Positions 1 through 6,280 of a DNA stretch of 29,606 nucleotides are shown in pieces. The notes beneath the pieces are model-generated. The model worked only from the letters and a program-made list of their open reading frames with translations, had not been told where the DNA came from and ran no database searches. Numbering within the stretch: the first letter of the stretch is position 1; every line of letters begins with the position of its first letter. Position numbers and translations under genes: made by a program. Source of the stretch: JAGMDK01 sp023128695 (GTDB lineage: Bacteria; Planctomycetota; Phycisphaerae; UBA1845; Fen-1342). The stretch is from NCBI GenBank assembly GCA_030628805.1, contig DAOVQG010000017.1, forward strand, positions 1 to 29,606, written 5' to 3'.

Positions 1-164
1 CGGGTGCTGATCCCACAGCGCGAGATCATCCGGACCACCGGCCCGCCACAGTGGGGGCATTTCCTCAGCGGCTGGTCATGCATCGATTGCCGCACTTCGA
101 AGCGCGCGCGGCAATGGTCACACGCCTGCTGCCGGTCCGCGGCCTGGTATTCGTACGTCGGCAT
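1..164 (-). CDS. FmdB-family zinc-ribbon protein (5' part only)
   Basis: Read on the minus strand from an ATG at 164-162, this gives a peptide starting MPTYEYQAADRQQACDHC, with CDHC near residue 15 and CPHCGG near residue 39. That is the layout of the FmdB/RPT zinc-ribbon family: an MPTYEY start, a first CxxC, a segment like 'MHDQPLRKCP' and a second CxxC. Family members are small putative regulatory proteins of unknown biochemical role. An AGAGGTG Shine-Dalgarno-like sequence lies about 8 nt upstream of the ATG. The reading frame is open to the window edge, so about 54 codons are visible and the 3' end is missing. The family call is reliable; the function is not known. Confidence 0.8.
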   Translation of the reverse strand, partial: MPTYEYQAADRQQACDHCRARFEVRQSMHDQPLRKCPHCGGPVVRMISRCGIST

Positions 165-314
165 GGCAACACACCTCTGAACACACCTACTCCATTCTAC
201 CACGGCAAAACGAAACCGGCCGCGAGAACATGCCGGACTACGTTGCTTTGGGTATGCGTCATTTGCGTGGGCAACCCGTCATTCCGAGCTTTCACCGGCG
301 GTGTGCCACTGCTC

Positions 315-344
315 TTGACACCTTATGAGCAACGAACATATCTT
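315..344 (+). promoter_or_regulatory. Candidate sigma-70-type promoter for the acidic lipoprotein gene
   Basis: A perfect TTGACA (315-320) is followed after 18 bp by TATCTT (339-344). Transcription would start near 351, leaving a leader of about 130 nt before the ATG at 480. The -35 box lies at the end of an 18-bp match (301-318) to the arm of the long palindrome at 14675-14701, so a repeat fragment may supply it. Between 165 and 479 I see no coding sequence. Confidence 0.35.
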
Positions 345-479
345 GGCACCCGTCCGGCGCAGCGGTCGGCATCGTAAATGACTCCGGGCGGCAGTATAAA
401 TTGAGGGCATTTCGTTTCGCGGGGCACTCGTCCTGCGAATGTGACTGATCGGGTGCAACACAAAGCAAAGGAGAACAGC

Positions 480-1154
480 ATGTTTCGCAAAGTGCATGGG
501 TTGCTGGCGGTACTGGCAACGACAGTCCTGGCCGTGAGCCTTGCCGGGTGTACGCTCAGTGCCGCTGACATTGAGGACATCATCCGGACCACCTCCAGCG
601 AGCTCGAGGGACTGATCGACAAGGCCGCCACCGCCGTGGATGAGGCGGTCGGCGAAGTCCAAGGGGTCGACCCCCGGGAGGCGGAGCTGTGGTCCGGTGC
701 CGAAGATGAGGACCTCGACTTCGTCCTGGACGAGGACGCGACCTGGATTGACAACTTCGACGAGGACCTCGACCCCGAAAACTGGGACGAGATCATCCTG
801 GTAGCCTTCGACAACATGACCGGCTACGACATCCTGCTCGAGTTCCTGGTCGACGGCGAGATGCAAAGCGTGCCGGTCTACGTCGACGACACGCTGTTGC
901 TGGCGTACCCCTGCCCCGACCGCATGGATCTGATCGCCGAGTACGACTTCGACCCGACCACCGGCGAGTTGGTGGACAGCTTGGCTTACGAAGACACCTA
1001 CGCCACCAACCCCGAAGACTTCATGTGCGGCGACCTGTTTATCGTCACCATCGACGAGGAAGGCCCCTCCGGCTGGGCCGAGCCGATCGACCTGTACGAC
1101 GAGGACGACTACGACGCGATCGACTGGGAATCGTACGACGAGGGCTCGCTGTAG
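480..1154 (+). CDS. Acidic lipoprotein of unknown function
   Basis: The 224-residue product begins MFRKVHGLLAVLATTVLAVSLAGC: a short basic start, a hydrophobic stretch and an LAGC lipobox with Cys near residue 24, so it should be lipid-anchored after export. The start at 480 was chosen because AAAGGAG lies 7-8 nt upstream; an in-frame ATG at 441 has no such site and would bury the signal peptide. The mature part is extremely rich in Asp and Glu (for example DEDLDFVLDEDATWIDNFDEDLD), with two Cys (YPCPD and MCGDL) that could form a disulfide. I do not recognise a family. The acidity suggests cation binding, but this is inference. Confidence 0.8.
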   Translation: MFRKVHGLLAVLATTVLAVSLAGCTLSAADIEDIIRTTSSELEGLIDKAATAVDEAVGEVQGVDPREAELWSGAEDEDLDFVLDEDATWIDNFDEDLDPENWDEIILVAFDNMTGYDILLEFLVDGEMQSVPVYVDDTLLLAYPCPDRMDLIAEYDFDPTTGELVDSLAYEDTYATNPEDFMCGDLFIVTIDEEGPSGWAEPIDLYDEDDYDAIDWESYDEGSL

Positions 1155-1157
1155 CGG

Positions 1158-1198
1158 TCAGCTATTAGCTTTCAGCTTTCAGCGGTCAGCTTTCAGCT
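1158..1198. repeat. Degenerate 7-bp tandem repeat (TCAGCNN)n
   Basis: Six heptamers in strict 7-bp register: TCAGCTA, TTAGCTT, TCAGCTT, TCAGCGG, TCAGCTT, TCAGCTC. The array starts 3 nt after the lipoprotein stop codon. A second array of the same heptamer follows the Nudix gene at 14480-14512. Confidence 0.8.
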
Positions 1199-1255
1199 CT
1201 TTTGGGCTGGGGTGAGAGTAACATCATAGGCGGTTCCGAGCAGCGAGCCGCTGCT

Positions 1256-1279
1256 GGTGCGAGCATCCTTTCTCGCACC
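1256..1279. repeat. Dispersed 24-bp hairpin (GGTGCGAG-N8-CTCGCACC)
   Basis: Perfect 8-bp arms with an 8-nt loop CATCCTTT. The reverse complement differs from the hairpin at 28043-28066 at one base. The flanking 19 bases CTGCTGGTGCGAGCATCCT recur at 2390-2408. Confidence 0.75.
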
Positions 1280-1352
1280 TTTACCAGCCCGCCCCCATTC
1301 TTGCGGAACGTATGGAGGTCTCGAAGACACAGTGACGGAGCGAGATGGGAAT

Positions 1353-1376
1353 CTCGCACCAGCGTCCTGGTGCGAG
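1353..1376. repeat. Same hairpin arms in opposite order
   Basis: CTCGCACC (1353-1360) and GGTGCGAG (1369-1376) are separated by 8 nt, giving another copy of the same inverted-repeat family just beyond the 3' end of the minus-strand lipoprotein gene at 1383. The rest of 1199-1382 shows no gene. Confidence 0.65.
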
Positions 1377-1382
1377 CATACC

Positions 1383-2159
1383 CTACCTCGCTGCGGTAAT
1401 CGTCGCACGCTCAGCGACGTCGATGTATTCGGCCGACACAGATTCGTATTCGCCGATCTTCGTGAGGAAAAACGGGTCAGGAGAGGAGGAGAAGAAGTCT
1501 GACGCGTCGTGGGCCATGATAGCATCGCCAACTGCCCATCCGGCGAGTTGGCGAAGTTCGCCCGGGTCGGTCACCCTGTAGGCGGAGTCGTCATCGAGCA
1601 AGACGAAACCGTCTTCCACCGGTGCCACAAGAAGTGGCACGCCCTCGCTCGCGTTTTCTTCAATTGAAGTTCCATCTGTATCCACCAACTCGATCGACCC
1701 AAAAATGATGTTCTTGGCTGGATTCCAGGTATCGGTACCAACACAAAGCAACTGTCCATCGGCGAGTTCTGCCATGGCGGCTGTGTAGTCGCCGTACTGT
1801 TCGCGATACTGTGAGGGCAATGTCGCCAAGAGGATGAAATCGCCCGAACTCGTTCGGCCAGTGCCGTCAAACCGTATGCTGTGGTTGCTCTCGTCCCCGG
1901 AGAACATGGCGAGCGACCCGACATCGATCGTGTAGATACTATACACGTAGTCCAAGTCGTCCGTGTAGAAAGCTTGGAACGTCGCCCCTGGAATATCCAG
2001 GCCGACATCGTATGGCTCGGCGCTGCTGGGCAGAGTTACAGAAAAACCAGCGCCCTTGACCTCAACGGGACCTGCTGCCGTTCCCGGGGGCTGTTGGGGA
2101 CAGCCTCCGATGGAAACAGCGACAACCAACCCGATCATACAAGCAATGGACCTTGACAC
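1383..2159 (-). CDS. Predicted lipoprotein of unknown function
   Basis: The 258-residue product starts MSRSIACMIGLVVAVSIGGCPQQPPG: a hydrophobic segment with an IGGC lipobox (Cys near residue 20), then a Pro-rich linker. The GTG at 2159 was chosen because AAAGGGTGG lies just upstream and the lipobox then falls at the usual distance; an ATG at 2246 would lie upstream of the predicted promoter. The mature domain (KGAGFSVTLPSSAEPYDVGLDIPGATF onward) looks like a beta-rich soluble domain, with no catalytic motif that I recognise. It is transcribed towards the acidic lipoprotein gene. Confidence 0.75.
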   Translation of the reverse strand: MSRSIACMIGLVVAVSIGGCPQQPPGTAAGPVEVKGAGFSVTLPSSAEPYDVGLDIPGATFQAFYTDDLDYVYSIYTIDVGSLAMFSGDESNHSIRFDGTGRTSSGDFILLATLPSQYREQYGDYTAAMAELADGQLLCVGTDTWNPAKNIIFGSIELVDTDGTSIEENASEGVPLLVAPVEDGFVLLDDDSAYRVTDPGELRQLAGWAVGDAIMAHDASDFFSSSPDPFFLTKIGEYESVSAEYIDVAERATITAAR

Positions 2160-2217
2160 CGCAACACCACCCTTTCTACAAGCGAAATGACCTCGCGAAA
2201 CCCGTTTTCCTCTGTTC

Positions 2218-2246
2218 AATATACTCATATGGCCGCGCCGCGACAA
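2218..2246 (-). promoter_or_regulatory. Candidate promoter of the minus-strand lipoprotein gene
   Basis: On the minus strand, TTGTCG (2246-2241) and TATATT (2223-2218) are separated by exactly 17 bp. The predicted start near 2211 gives a leader of about 50 nt to the GTG at 2159. Confidence 0.5.
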
Positions 2247-2395
2247 GCGGATTGCGCCGGACGTGGCATCGCGACCGCCGCGCGGGTACGGGGCAGCGAG
2301 GTGCCACGAGAGGCCTGCGACGAGAGCCGGAGGCGCGCGCTTCGTAACATCTTGTGGTCAAAGGCCTTGTGTGAGCCGGCGACGCAAGGGCTGCT

Positions 2396-2429
2396 GGTGC
2401 GAGCATCCTCTACAAAGATCACTCGCACC
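2396..2429. repeat. Hairpin with GGTGCGAG / CTCGCACC arms, 18-nt loop
   Basis: Perfect 8-bp arms at 2396-2403 and 2422-2429, related to the copies at 1256 and 28043 but with a longer loop. Otherwise the spacer 2247-2450 holds nothing I can identify. Confidence 0.6.
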
Positions 2430-2450
2430 ACGTCGGTCAGGATTCTGGCC

Positions 2451-2477
2451 TTGTGTTTGTGCTCTTTGCCCTACAAT
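2451..2477 (+). promoter_or_regulatory. Candidate selB promoter giving a leaderless transcript
   Basis: TACAAT (2472-2477) ends 7 nt before the ATG at 2485. An upstream TTGTGT (2451-2456) gives a short 15-bp spacer. No purine-rich ribosome-binding site separates the -10 box from the start codon, so the mRNA may begin at or next to the AUG. Confidence 0.4.
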
Positions 2478-2484
2478 ACGCCGC

Positions 2485-4416
2485 ATGGCAGAAGACCTCA
2501 GACTTGTGGTTGGCACCGCCGGGCATATCGACCATGGCAAGAGCCGGCTGGTTCTGGCCCTGACCGGGACGGACCCCGATCGCCTGCCGGAGGAGAAGGC
2601 GCGCGGCATGACGATCGACCTCGGGTTCGCGCACGTAGCGCTGGAAGGGTGTGCGATCTGGTTTGTCGACGTGCCGGGGCATGAACGGTTTATCCACAAC
2701 ATGCTCGCCGGGGCCAGTGGCGTCGACGTGGCGCTGCTCGTGATCGCCGCGGACGACTCGGTTATGCCGCAGACCCGCGAGCACGCGGAGGTCCTTAGCC
2801 TGCTCGGCGTCGACCGCTGCATCGCCGCTTTGACGAAAATGGACCTCGTCGACGACGAGTGGGCCGAGCAGGTCGAGGAGGAAGTCCGGGACATGCTGGC
2901 GGACTACGGGATCGAGCCGGTCGGCTTTGTCCGCACCTCCGCCGAAACCGGCCGCGGCCTCGACGAGCTGCGCTCCCTGCTGGTGAAGCTGGCGCGGGAG
3001 CAAAGCCAACGACACGAAATCTCACGTTGGTTCCGCCTGCCGATCGACCGGGCATTCGTCGTCGCCGGCCGCGGCACGGTCGTGACCGGCTCGGTCGCCC
3101 ACGGCTCGGTTACGCGCGAAGATGAACTGGAACTCTGGCCGGGCCCGAAAGTAGTCCGCGTCCGCGATTTGCAGACGCACTATGACGAGCGCGAATCCGC
3201 CGCCGGCCGGATGCGTCTGGCGATTAACCTGGCCGGCGTGTCGCAGGATGAAACCGGGCGCGGCTACACGCTGGCGACGCCCGGCTATCTCGAGCCCGCC
3301 CGCTACCTTGATGTGTGGATCGCCTGGCTCCGCATGCCGGGCAAGACGCGTAAGCAAACACTCCGCCTGCGGCTGCACCTGGCCACCAGCGAGGTGCTCA
3401 CGGAACTGAAGCTGCTGGAAAAGCCGACCGAAGACGGCGTGCGGGAGCAGTTCGGGCAACTCAAGGTGGCCGAATCTGTCGTGGCATCCTGGGGGGAACG
3501 CTTCATTCTCCGCGATGAAAGCGGTAGCCGTACGCTCGGCGGGGGGTGCATCCTGCGACCGGTTGCTCGTCTATGGACCGCCAAACGTCCCGCCCAGCGC
3601 GGGGGATTGCAAACGCTGCTCGATGGTGCTCCGCCGGCCCGGTTGGAAGAGGCGATCCGAGCGGCAGAGTGGCGTCCGCTCGACGAGCAGCGGCTCGCCG
3701 TCCGGGCCGGGCTGGAAGATAAAGACACGGTGACGGCGGCCTGCCGGCGGCTGATGGGAGCAGGGATAATCCGCGCCTTGGAGGCGGCCTCGATTCGCCT
3801 CTACGTGCACAACTCGCATCTCAAAGCGCTTGGTGACGATTTAACTCGCCGTTTGAAGCAGTACATGCACGACAATCCGCGTCAGCCGGGCTTGCCGCGC
3901 TCGCAGTGGCCGGGCTGGATGCCGGGGGCCTGCCCCGCGCGCTTCCGGCCGGTTCTAGCGGAGTGGTACCTCAAGACCGAACTGGTGATGCTGGTGCACG
4001 ACCACATCGTCCCGGCCGGCGAGAAGCAGTCGATGTCGTCGGCGGATCAGGCTTTGCTGGACCAACTCCTGGCCGAGTATGACGAGGGTGCTTTTCAGCC
4101 GCCGGATATGAAGACCTTTCGCTGCCGCACACCCAAGAACGAAAAGCGTGTGCGGGAGCTGATCGAATTGGCGGTAGCCCGCGGGCAACTGGTGCGGGTC
4201 GCCGACGGCCTTTGGCTGCACGCTCGGCGGTGGGAGGAGCTGATCGACCGCGTGGTCGCCGCAGTGCATGAGAAGGGCGGCCTGACGGTCTCGGATATTC
4301 GTACGCTGCTGAACTCTTCGCGCAAGTATGTGGTGCCGATCGTGGAGCGTCTGGACGCCGCCGGGATCACGCGTCGGGTGGGTGATCGGCGGACGCTCGG
4401 CCCGAAGGCGTCATAA
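2485..4416 (+). CDS. selB: Selenocysteine-specific elongation factor SelB
   Basis: SelB is the GTPase that brings Sec-tRNA to the ribosome at UGA codons marked by a SECIS hairpin. The 643-residue product has G1 GHIDHGKS (13-20), a RGMTIDLGF switch region (about 40-48), G3 DVPGH (62-66) and G4 TKMD (117-120). EF-Tu-like beta-barrel domains follow (RAFVVAGRGTVVTGSV). The C-terminal half is the helical winged-helix series that binds SECIS, ending in the characteristic RKYVVPIVERLDAAGITRRVGD. Length fits the family. MAEDLRLVVGTAGH is the natural N-terminus; the frame is open further upstream but that part is not conserved. No selA, selD or tRNA-Sec is visible. The gene implies that the organism makes selenoproteins. 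Confidence 0.95.
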   Translation: MAEDLRLVVGTAGHIDHGKSRLVLALTGTDPDRLPEEKARGMTIDLGFAHVALEGCAIWFVDVPGHERFIHNMLAGASGVDVALLVIAADDSVMPQTREHAEVLSLLGVDRCIAALTKMDLVDDEWAEQVEEEVRDMLADYGIEPVGFVRTSAETGRGLDELRSLLVKLAREQSQRHEISRWFRLPIDRAFVVAGRGTVVTGSVAHGSVTREDELELWPGPKVVRVRDLQTHYDERESAAGRMRLAINLAGVSQDETGRGYTLATPGYLEPARYLDVWIAWLRMPGKTRKQTLRLRLHLATSEVLTELKLLEKPTEDGVREQFGQLKVAESVVASWGERFILRDESGSRTLGGGCILRPVARLWTAKRPAQRGGLQTLLDGAPPARLEEAIRAAEWRPLDEQRLAVRAGLEDKDTVTAACRRLMGAGIIRALEAASIRLYVHNSHLKALGDDLTRRLKQYMHDNPRQPGLPRSQWPGWMPGACPARFRPVLAEWYLKTELVMLVHDHIVPAGEKQSMSSADQALLDQLLAEYDEGAFQPPDMKTFRCRTPKNEKRVRELIELAVARGQLVRVADGLWLHARRWEELIDRVVAAVHEKGGLTVSDIRTLLNSSRKYVVPIVERLDAAGITRRVGDRRTLGPKAS

Positions 4417-4475
4417 TCTTCACCGATTGCTGAGAAACTGAATTTACGGTCGCATTGAGAAGAAGGATATTACCT

Positions 4476-5786
4476 ATGGTCGTGCTTTTGTCCCTCGCTT
4501 ACGCTTCGGGTTCTGCTTGCTCCACACGGCTATTTGCACGCCTGGTCGTGCTTTTGTCCCTCGCTTACGCTTCGGGTTCTGCTTGCTCCACACGGCTATT
4601 TGCACGCCTGGTCGTGCTTTTGTCCCTCGCTTACGCTTCGGGTTCTGCTTGCTCCAAACGGCTATTTGCAAGCCTGGGCGTGCTGGTGCTGCTCTTGGCA
4701 TCGTGCGAAAGCAAGCCGGCAGCGCCGCCGCCAGCCGAACCGAAGACTGAAACCCCCACGGCAGCAAAAACCGCGGAGCCGGTGTCGGAACCGGAGCCGC
4801 TGCCGGAGCCGGAGTCGGCACAATTGACGAAGGGGTTCTCGGTCGCCCATCACGAGGATGCGGACCTGCGTCTGGTGAGCTACAACATTTTGTGGAATCA
4901 CATCTTTGAAGACGTTTCCCCCAGCAACGCCGCCAAGTTCGCACGCCTCATCACCGCGCTGGATCCGGACATCCTGGCGCTGCAAGAAATCGGCGTTCAC
5001 CCCCGGGATCGCAACAAGCCGGGGGTCAAGAGCCGGACCGCCGAGGAGGTTCGGGCGGTCATGAATGAGATTGCTCCTCTGCCCGACGGCGCAAGCTGGC
5101 ACGCTTTCCAAGGGTATGACAACGTTATTGTGAGCAAATATCCGCTGAAAGAGACTCGCACCAGTACGATCCCGAAGGGCCAACGCGACTTGGCGATCGC
5201 CCTGGTCGACCTGCCGGATGAGGATTTCAACATCGACTTCTACGTCCTCAATAACCACTACAAGTGCTGCAATGGCGAGAAAAACGACCCCAAACGGCAG
5301 CAGCAATCGGACGCCATCGTGAGTTGGCTTCGCGACGCCCGCACGCCCGGCGGCGAGATCGATCTGCCCGCGGGGACCGCGTTTGCCGTCGTCGGCGATC
5401 TCAACATCGTCGGTTCGTTTCAGCCCGTGCAGACGCTAATCGAGGGCGACATCATCGACGAGGAGCACTATGGCAAAGACTTCCCGCTCGACTGGGACGA
5501 CACGTCGCTGGTCGATCCGCACCCCCGGCATAACATCGCCGGCCCGGACGATTACACTTGGCGGAACGACCATAGTGATTACGAGCCCGGCCGGATTGAC
5601 TTCATCATCTATACCGACAGCGTGCTCGCAGCCGTCCAGACGTTCGTGCTGAACACGACGACCATGTCGAACGAGGACTTGCGGGCCGCGGGATTGCAGC
5701 GACGCGACATCTGCGCCGACACCAGGTACGAGGATTTCGACCACCTGCCCCTCGTCGCGGACTTTCGTGTCGTCGCGGGCGAGTAA
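4476..5786 (+). CDS. Secreted lipoprotein, endonuclease/exonuclease/phosphatase (EEP) family
   Basis: The 436-residue product carries the complete motif set of the DNase I-like metal-dependent phosphodiesterase fold: YNILW (about 137), LQE (about 171), NNHYK (about 259), GDLN (about 308), GRIDFI (about 373) and the terminal FDHLPL (about 422). Substrate cannot be told; family members cut nucleic acids or phosphoesters. The lipobox LASC puts the lipid-bearing Cys near residue 77, unusually late, because residues 2-67 are three copies of a 22-residue repeat. After the Cys comes a Pro/Glu-rich linker. The ATG at 4476 has AGAAGGA about 10 nt upstream; a TTG at 4455 is also in frame. YjbQ follows 5 bp downstream, suggesting co-transcription. 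Confidence 0.85.
   Translation: MVVLLSLAYASGSACSTRLFARLVVLLSLAYASGSACSTRLFARLVVLLSLAYASGSACSKRLFASLGVLVLLLASCESKPAAPPPAEPKTETPTAAKTAEPVSEPEPLPEPESAQLTKGFSVAHHEDADLRLVSYNILWNHIFEDVSPSNAAKFARLITALDPDILALQEIGVHPRDRNKPGVKSRTAEEVRAVMNEIAPLPDGASWHAFQGYDNVIVSKYPLKETRTSTIPKGQRDLAIALVDLPDEDFNIDFYVLNNHYKCCNGEKNDPKRQQQSDAIVSWLRDARTPGGEIDLPAGTAFAVVGDLNIVGSFQPVQTLIEGDIIDEEHYGKDFPLDWDDTSLVDPHPRHNIAGPDDYTWRNDHSDYEPGRIDFIIYTDSVLAAVQTFVLNTTTMSNEDLRAAGLQRRDICADTRYEDFDHLPLVADFRVVAGE
4477..4674. repeat. Three in-frame 66-bp tandem repeats within a signal region
   Basis: Units begin at 4477, 4543 and 4609, exactly 66 bp apart, each encoding VVLLSLAYASGSACS plus RLFA. Units 1 and 2 are identical; unit 3 differs near its end (Lys for Thr, Ser for Arg) where it joins the lipoprotein signal LFASLGVLVLLLASC. 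The core CCCTCGCTTACGCTTCGGGT, which reads as NPKRKRG on the other strand, is from memory a very common dispersed repeat in planctomycete genomes. Confidence 0.95.
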
Positions 5787-5791
5787 TCAAT

Positions 5792-6196
5792 ATGATCGAG
5801 CGACTCACCGTTCAAACACACGGTCAGGGGCTGGTCGAGCTCACCGCGGAGGTAAACGCAGTGGTGCGGCAGGCCGGCGTGCGCGAGGGGCTCTGCACGC
5901 TGCTGATTCAGCACACCTCGGCCAGCCTGACAATCCAGGAAAACGCCGACCCGTCCGCCCGCCGCGATCTGGCCGACTGGCTCGCTCGGCTGGTGCGGGA
6001 AGACGATCCGCATTTCACGCACACGGCGGAAGGCCCCGATGACATGCCGTCGCACATCAAGGCCGCCTTGACGGCGACCACTCTGTCGATCCCCATCGTG
6101 GACGGCCGGCTCGGTCTCGGGACATGGCAAGGCATCTATGTCTGGGAGCATCGCCGCCGCGGCTCCCGCCGGCGGGTGCTGGTGCACGTGAGTTGA
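5792..6196 (+). CDS. yjbQ: YjbQ/UPF0047-family protein (secondary thiamine-phosphate synthase family)
   Basis: The 134-residue product has the family signature in order: HTSASLTIQENADPSARRDL (about 47-66), EGPDDMPSHIKAAL (about 79-92) and LGLGTWQGIYVWEHR (about 109-123), ending in a beta strand RRRVLVHVS. Length is typical for this small trimeric cytosolic family. A weak thiamine-phosphate synthase activity has been reported for E. coli YjbQ, but the true role is unsettled. It starts 5 bp after the EEP gene stop, so it is probably read from the same transcript, with only a weak GGGCGAG site upstream. Confidence 0.9.
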   Translation: MIERLTVQTHGQGLVELTAEVNAVVRQAGVREGLCTLLIQHTSASLTIQENADPSARRDLADWLARLVREDDPHFTHTAEGPDDMPSHIKAALTATTLSIPIVDGRLGLGTWQGIYVWEHRRRGSRRRVLVHVS

Positions 6197-6236
6197 GCAC
6201 ACGGCTGACCCTTCGGCTATCAGACTGTCGGAATAC

Positions 6237-6270
6237 CTCCGTCGTCCGCCGGTGGCGGACTCGGTCGGAG
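6237..6270. terminator. Palindrome between convergent genes
   Basis: GTCCGCC (6244-6250) pairs with GGCGGAC (6254-6260) around a 3-nt loop, and CTCCG (6237-6241) pairs with CGGAG (6266-6270) outside it. It lies between yjbQ (plus) and the squalene-cyclase-like gene (minus) and could act as a two-way transcription end. There is no U-run, so this is tentative; it may be another dispersed repeat. Confidence 0.4.
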
Positions 6271-6280
6271 TGACGGGCTG

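Noticed and set aside
51..377. 108-codon plus-strand frame
   Set aside because: It overlaps the FmdB-type gene on the minus strand and continues into non-coding spacer; composition and lack of a ribosome-binding site argue against it.
2263..2484. N-terminal extension of SelB by 74 residues
   Set aside because: The upstream frame is open but Arg/Cys-rich and unlike SelB, and it would place the TACAAT box inside the coding region.
4474..4944. Minus-strand frame with repeated NPKRKRG
   Set aside because: Shadow of the 66-bp repeats; this peptide is a familiar artefact of a dispersed repeat, and the plus strand encodes a coherent lipoprotein.
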